Below, piece after piece: positions 61,413 through 64,000 of a DNA stretch of 64,000 bases. This DNA comes from Streptomyces cirratus (GTDB lineage: Bacteria; Actinomycetota; Actinomycetes; Streptomycetales; Streptomycetaceae): NCBI RefSeq assembly GCF_014650775.1, contig NZ_BMVP01000001.1, positions 930,001-994,000 of the forward strand, read 5' to 3'. The notes beneath the pieces are model-generated. The model was not told where the DNA came from. It did no database searches and was given only the letters and a program-made list of their open reading frames with translations. How positions within the stretch are numbered: position 1 is the first letter of the stretch; every line of letters begins with the position of its first letter. The position numbers and the translations under genes were made by a program.

Positions 61413-61736
61413 GTCTGGTGCGCCTTTCTCCACGCCGACCCGCGCCTTCGATGGCTGCGGATCGGGTCCTCGATCCCCCCGGATACGGATGGAGTTGCAC
61501 GCCGGCGATCAGCCGGTTCAAGCGAGCCGGGGGACATGGGTGGCGTCCCGTCGGCAGTCGTGAAGATTTATCACGTGCTTACGGGTGACCGGGAGGGCGG
61601 AATGTGGCGCACGGCACAGGCAAATCGGAACATGAGTCCTGAAACAGATCAGATCACCGCATCGCGGTGATCTGATCGTTATCCGGATTTGAGCGTTCGC
61701 TGAGCGAACAGAGCCGCTGCCGCGGTGGCCGTCGGC
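61413..61736. promoter_or_regulatory. Intergenic region with hairpin, permease upstream region
   Basis: This 324-base gap has no convincing gene. GATCAGATCACCGC (61647-61660) pairs perfectly with 61664-61677 around a 3-base turn. It lies 60 bases after the DUF2017 gene and probably ends its transcript. The rest, closer to 61413, should contain the permease promoter. The gap is visibly AT-richer than the genes around it. Confidence 0.6.
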
Positions 61737-62369
61737 TCAGAGGGTCTCGATCAGGCTCTCCTGGAGCCCGCCGAGCCACAGGTACGCCATCACCATCGGC
61801 TTGCGCGGATCGTCGTCCGGCAGTCGGAACAGCCTCGCGCCCTCGTCGTCCTCGGTGATCTCCAGCCGGGCGGCGATGGTCAGGCGCAGGTCGTTGAGCG
61901 CGCCGAGCCAGCGCAGCGGCAGCTCCCCGGTCAGCTCCAGCACGGCCGCCCCGTCCCCCGCCGGGGTGAGCCCGTTCAGGCTGTGGACGACGGCCAGGGC
62001 GTCCTCCCGCTTGCGGGTGCGCAGGTCGTTCTCGGTGAAGCGGCGGAACTCGGCGGAGCGGGCCCGCAGCTCCTGCGCCTCGGGGCCCGGGAGACCGCCC
62101 GCCAGGCCGTTCCCGAGGTCGTCCTGCGCGCCCGGCCCGGCCCCGTACGCGTCGGGGAAGAGGCGGGCGAGCGCCGGGTCGGACGGGGGCTCGGTCGGGC
62201 CGTCCGAGGCGAACAGCACGGCCAGCGGGTCGGCGTCCTCCGCGGGTTCCGGTTCACCCGGACCGATCAGCTCCAGCAGCTGCACGGCCAGGGAGCGCAG
62301 GATGGAGATCTCGATGTCGTCGAGCGCGATCGCCGCGCCGCCGCCCTCGCGGGATTCGAAGGTGCCCAT
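61737..62369 (-). CDS. DUF2017-family protein
   Basis: ATG at 62369 shares one base with the clpS stop codon (TGATG), so translation is coupled. The 210-residue protein matches the DUF2017 proteins found next to clpS in actinobacteria: ALDDIEISILRSLAVQLLELI, FRRFTENDLRTRKREDALAVV, LRWLGALNDLRLTIAARLEI and a C-terminal MVMAYLWLGGLQESLIETL. It is acidic and helical, without membrane segments. The conserved link to clpS suggests a role in Clp-dependent proteolysis, but this is not shown. Confidence 0.88.
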   Translation of the reverse strand: MGTFESREGGGAAIALDDIEISILRSLAVQLLELIGPGEPEPAEDADPLAVLFASDGPTEPPSDPALARLFPDAYGAGPGAQDDLGNGLAGGLPGPEAQELRARSAEFRRFTENDLRTRKREDALAVVHSLNGLTPAGDGAAVLELTGELPLRWLGALNDLRLTIAARLEITEDDEGARLFRLPDDDPRKPMVMAYLWLGGLQESLIETL

Positions 62370-62683
62370 CAGCCGCGGTCCTGCGACAGCGTCGCCCAGA
62401 GCCCGTAGCCGTGCATCGCCTGCACGTCGCGTTCCATCTCCTCGCGGGTGCCGCTGGAGACGACCGCCCGGCCCTTGTGGTGGACGTCGAGCATCAGCCG
62501 GTTCGCCTTGTCCTTGGGGTAGCCGAAGTACGCCTGGAACACGTACGTCACGTAGCTCATGAGGTTGACCGGGTCGTTGTGCACCAGGGTCACCCACGGG
62601 ACGTCGGGTTCGGGGACCGCGGAGGTCTCTTCGGCCGATTCGGTGCGTTCGATCTCAATGGGAGCAACACTCACTTGTCCCAT
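62369..62683 (-). CDS. clpS: ATP-dependent Clp protease adaptor ClpS
   Basis: ATG at 62683 gives 104 residues. After a flexible acidic head the ClpS core reads [22 protein letters not shown], with the N-degron pocket residues ([11 protein letters not shown]), then [16 protein letters not shown] and [15 protein letters not shown]. It delivers N-end-rule substrates to ClpC/ClpA with ClpP. It heads a two-gene unit with DUF2017. The divergent pncB gene starts 80 bases away, with a perfect palindrome between. Confidence 0.94.
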   Translation of the reverse strand: MGQVSVAPIEIERTESAEETSAVPEPDVPWVTLVHNDPVNLMSYVTYVFQAYFGYPKDKANRLMLDVHHKGRAVVSSGTREEMERDVQAMHGYGLWATLSQDRG

Positions 62684-62721
62684 GCTGCCACTGTGACGGG
62701 CCCGTCGCACAAACCGGCCCT

Positions 62722-62746
62722 ACATCTCGTCACTCTGACGAGATGT
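62722..62746. promoter_or_regulatory. Perfect 25-base palindrome between clpS and pncB
   Basis: ACATCTCGTCA (62722-62732) and TGACGAGATGT (62736-62746) are perfect inverted copies around CTC. A TAGCAT -10 candidate for pncB is at 62751-62756, so a bound protein would sit on the -35 region of that gene. Size and symmetry fit a dimeric repressor controlling pncB, possibly also clpS. Confidence 0.8.
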
Positions 62747-62763
62747 GCGCTAGCATCCGTGAC

Positions 62764-64000
62764 ATGAACCCTGCGGACCTGGGCCTGCCGGTGGACGTGC
62801 CGTCGACAGCGCTCTTCACGGACCATTACGAGCTCACGATGCTCCAGGCCGCGCTGGCCAACGGCACCGCCGACCGGCGTTCGGTCTTCGAGGTCTTCAC
62901 CCGGCGGCTGCCCGAGGGCCGGCGCTACGGCGTGGTGGCGGGCACCGGACGGGTACTGGACGCGGTCGAGAACTTCCGCTTCGACGGCGCGGTGCTGGAG
63001 TTCCTGCGCGAGCGGGCCGTGGTCGACGCGCGGACGCTGGACTGGCTGTCCTCGTACCGCTTCTCGGGCGACGTCTGGGGCTACCCGGAGGGCGAGGTCT
63101 ACTTCCCCGGCTCCCCGGTCCTGCGCGTCGAGGGCAGCTTCGCCGAGTGCGTGCTGCTGGAGACCGTCGTCCTGTCGATCCTCAACCACGACTCGGCGAT
63201 CGCCGCGGCCGCCTCCCGGATGGCCTCCGCGGCGGGCGGGCGGCCGCTGATCGAGATGGGCGCCCGGCGCACCCACGAGCTGGCGGCCGTGGCGGCCGCA
63301 CGCGCCGCGTACGTGGGCGGCTTCACCTCCACCTCGGACCTGGCGGCCGGGTTCCGCTACGGGATCCCGACGGTCGGTACGAGCGCGCACGCCTTCACCC
63401 TGGTGCACGACAGCGAGCGCGACGCCTTCACCGCGCAGGTGACCTCGCTGGGCAGCGGCACGACCCTGCTGGTGGACACGTACGACGTCGCCGAGGCCGT
63501 GCGCACGGCCGTCGAGGTCGCCGGGACGGGGCTGGGCGCGGTGCGCATCGACTCCGGGGACCTGCTGCTGGTCGCGCACCGGGTGCGGCAGCAGCTGGAC
63601 GAGCTGGGCGCGACGCAGACGCGGATCGTGGTCACCTCCGACCTGGACGAGTACGCGATCGCCTCGCTGGCGGCGGCGCCGGTGGACGCGTACGGGGTGG
63701 GCACGCAGCTGGTGACGGGCAGCGGGCACCCGACCTGCTCGATGGTCTACAAGCTGGTGGCCCGGGCCACCTCGGCGGACCCCAAGGCGCCGCTGCTGCC
63801 GGTGGCGAAGAAGTCCTCGGGCGGCAAGACCTCGCTGGGCGGCCGCAAGTGGGCGGCCCGGCGGACGGACGCGGAGGGGGTCGCGGAGGCCGAGGTCGTG
63901 GGCGTGGGCCCCGTACCGACGGCCCTGGCCGACCGGCAGCTGCTGGTCCAGCTGGTCAAGGGCGGCGAGGTCGTGGCCCGCGAGCCCCTGGAGGCGGCCC
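62764..64000 (+). CDS. pncB: Nicotinate phosphoribosyltransferase, 3' end missing
   Basis: ATG at 62764; the frame stays open to the end of the window (412 codons). Family marks: STALFTDHYELTMLQAAL, FEVFTRRLPEGRRYGVVAG, the catalytic-region LIEMGARRTHELAAVAAARAAY, FTSTSDLAAGFRYGIPTVGTSAHAF, VRIDSGDLLLVAHRVRQQL and GVGTQLVTG. It converts nicotinate and PRPP to nicotinate mononucleotide in NAD salvage. Only a few tens of residues should be missing. Its promoter overlaps or adjoins a perfect palindrome. Confidence 0.95.
   Translation, partial: MNPADLGLPVDVPSTALFTDHYELTMLQAALANGTADRRSVFEVFTRRLPEGRRYGVVAGTGRVLDAVENFRFDGAVLEFLRERAVVDARTLDWLSSYRFSGDVWGYPEGEVYFPGSPVLRVEGSFAECVLLETVVLSILNHDSAIAAAASRMASAAGGRPLIEMGARRTHELAAVAAARAAYVGGFTSTSDLAAGFRYGIPTVGTSAHAFTLVHDSERDAFTAQVTSLGSGTTLLVDTYDVAEAVRTAVEVAGTGLGAVRIDSGDLLLVAHRVRQQLDELGATQTRIVVTSDLDEYAIASLAAAPVDAYGVGTQLVTGSGHPTCSMVYKLVARATSADPKAPLLPVAKKSSGGKTSLGGRKWAARRTDAEGVAEAEVVGVGPVPTALADRQLLVQLVKGGEVVAREPLEAA

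Overview
The window is a stretch of chromosome from an actinobacterium that is almost certainly a Streptomyces. The signs are very high GC content, coding regions with G or C in nearly every third position, frequent GTG starts, short Streptomyces-type GC-rich intergenic repeats, and gene blocks typical of the genus. One such block is rdgB, rph, nagF, nagE1, nagE2, cysM, cysO, mec, clpS and pncB. No phage integrase, transposase, plasmid replication gene, rRNA or CRISPR array was found. Most of the window therefore looks like core chromosome, with a few accessory-looking islands.

Layout. 1-3.1 kb: partial and hypothetical genes, an FMN reductase, and a primase/polymerase-like gene that runs into the first of three near-identical tRNA-Lys(CTT) genes. 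3.2-10.9 kb: secreted M6 protease, PAS-GGDEF-EAL cyclic-di-GMP protein, GH18 chitinase with DasR-type sites, luciferase-like monooxygenase, IclR regulator. 11-14.2 kb: tRNA-Lys (minus strand), repeat-bearing lipoprotein, acyl-CoA synthetase, AA10 chitin-active lytic polysaccharide monooxygenase. 14.4-20.7 kb: a 1086-residue SPFH protein coupled to an NlpC/P60-type cell-wall hydrolase, the third tRNA-Lys, and a class F sortase with its probable substrate. 20.8-28.6 kb: a same-strand block for aminophosphonate use, comprising a DasR-like GntR regulator, FAD oxidase, phosphonatase-like HAD and an ABC importer, followed by a NagD-type HAD. 28.7-36.5 kb: sortase substrate, ROK regulator divergent from a Gfo/Idh/MocA oxidoreductase, FAH-family hydrolase, YidC paralogue, class E sortase, TPR/SEC-C protein.

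36.5-39.4 kb is the most foreign-looking part. It holds a stand-alone MrcB-type domain fused to a nuclease-like domain, with a predicted leaderless promoter carrying a perfect inverted repeat, followed by an AbiEi-like/DUF559 protein and an acetyltransferase. 39.5-48.2 kb: small membrane proteins, DUF445, DUF1707, an ABC-2 exporter and a class A penicillin-binding protein. 48.2-64 kb: SugE-type guanidinium exporter under a candidate guanidine-III riboswitch, GroES-like protein, bcp, a decayed HNH gene beside tRNA-Leu, rdgB, rph, the GlcNAc phosphotransferase genes under DasR sites, a membrane-tethered PemK/MazF-like protein, the CysO/CysM/Mec cysteine route with a leader peptide, an amino acid permease, clpS, and pncB, which runs off the end.

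Two themes link distant genes. First, chitin and GlcNAc: chitinase, AA10 enzyme and the nag PTS genes all carry GGTCTAGACC-type sites, and a similar site sits on the phosphonate-operon promoter. Second, cell-surface assembly: two sortases, two candidate substrates, a PBP, an NlpC-like hydrolase and an SPFH protein. Functions are read from motifs and family knowledge. No database search was run, so family assignments without a catalytic motif should be treated as provisional.
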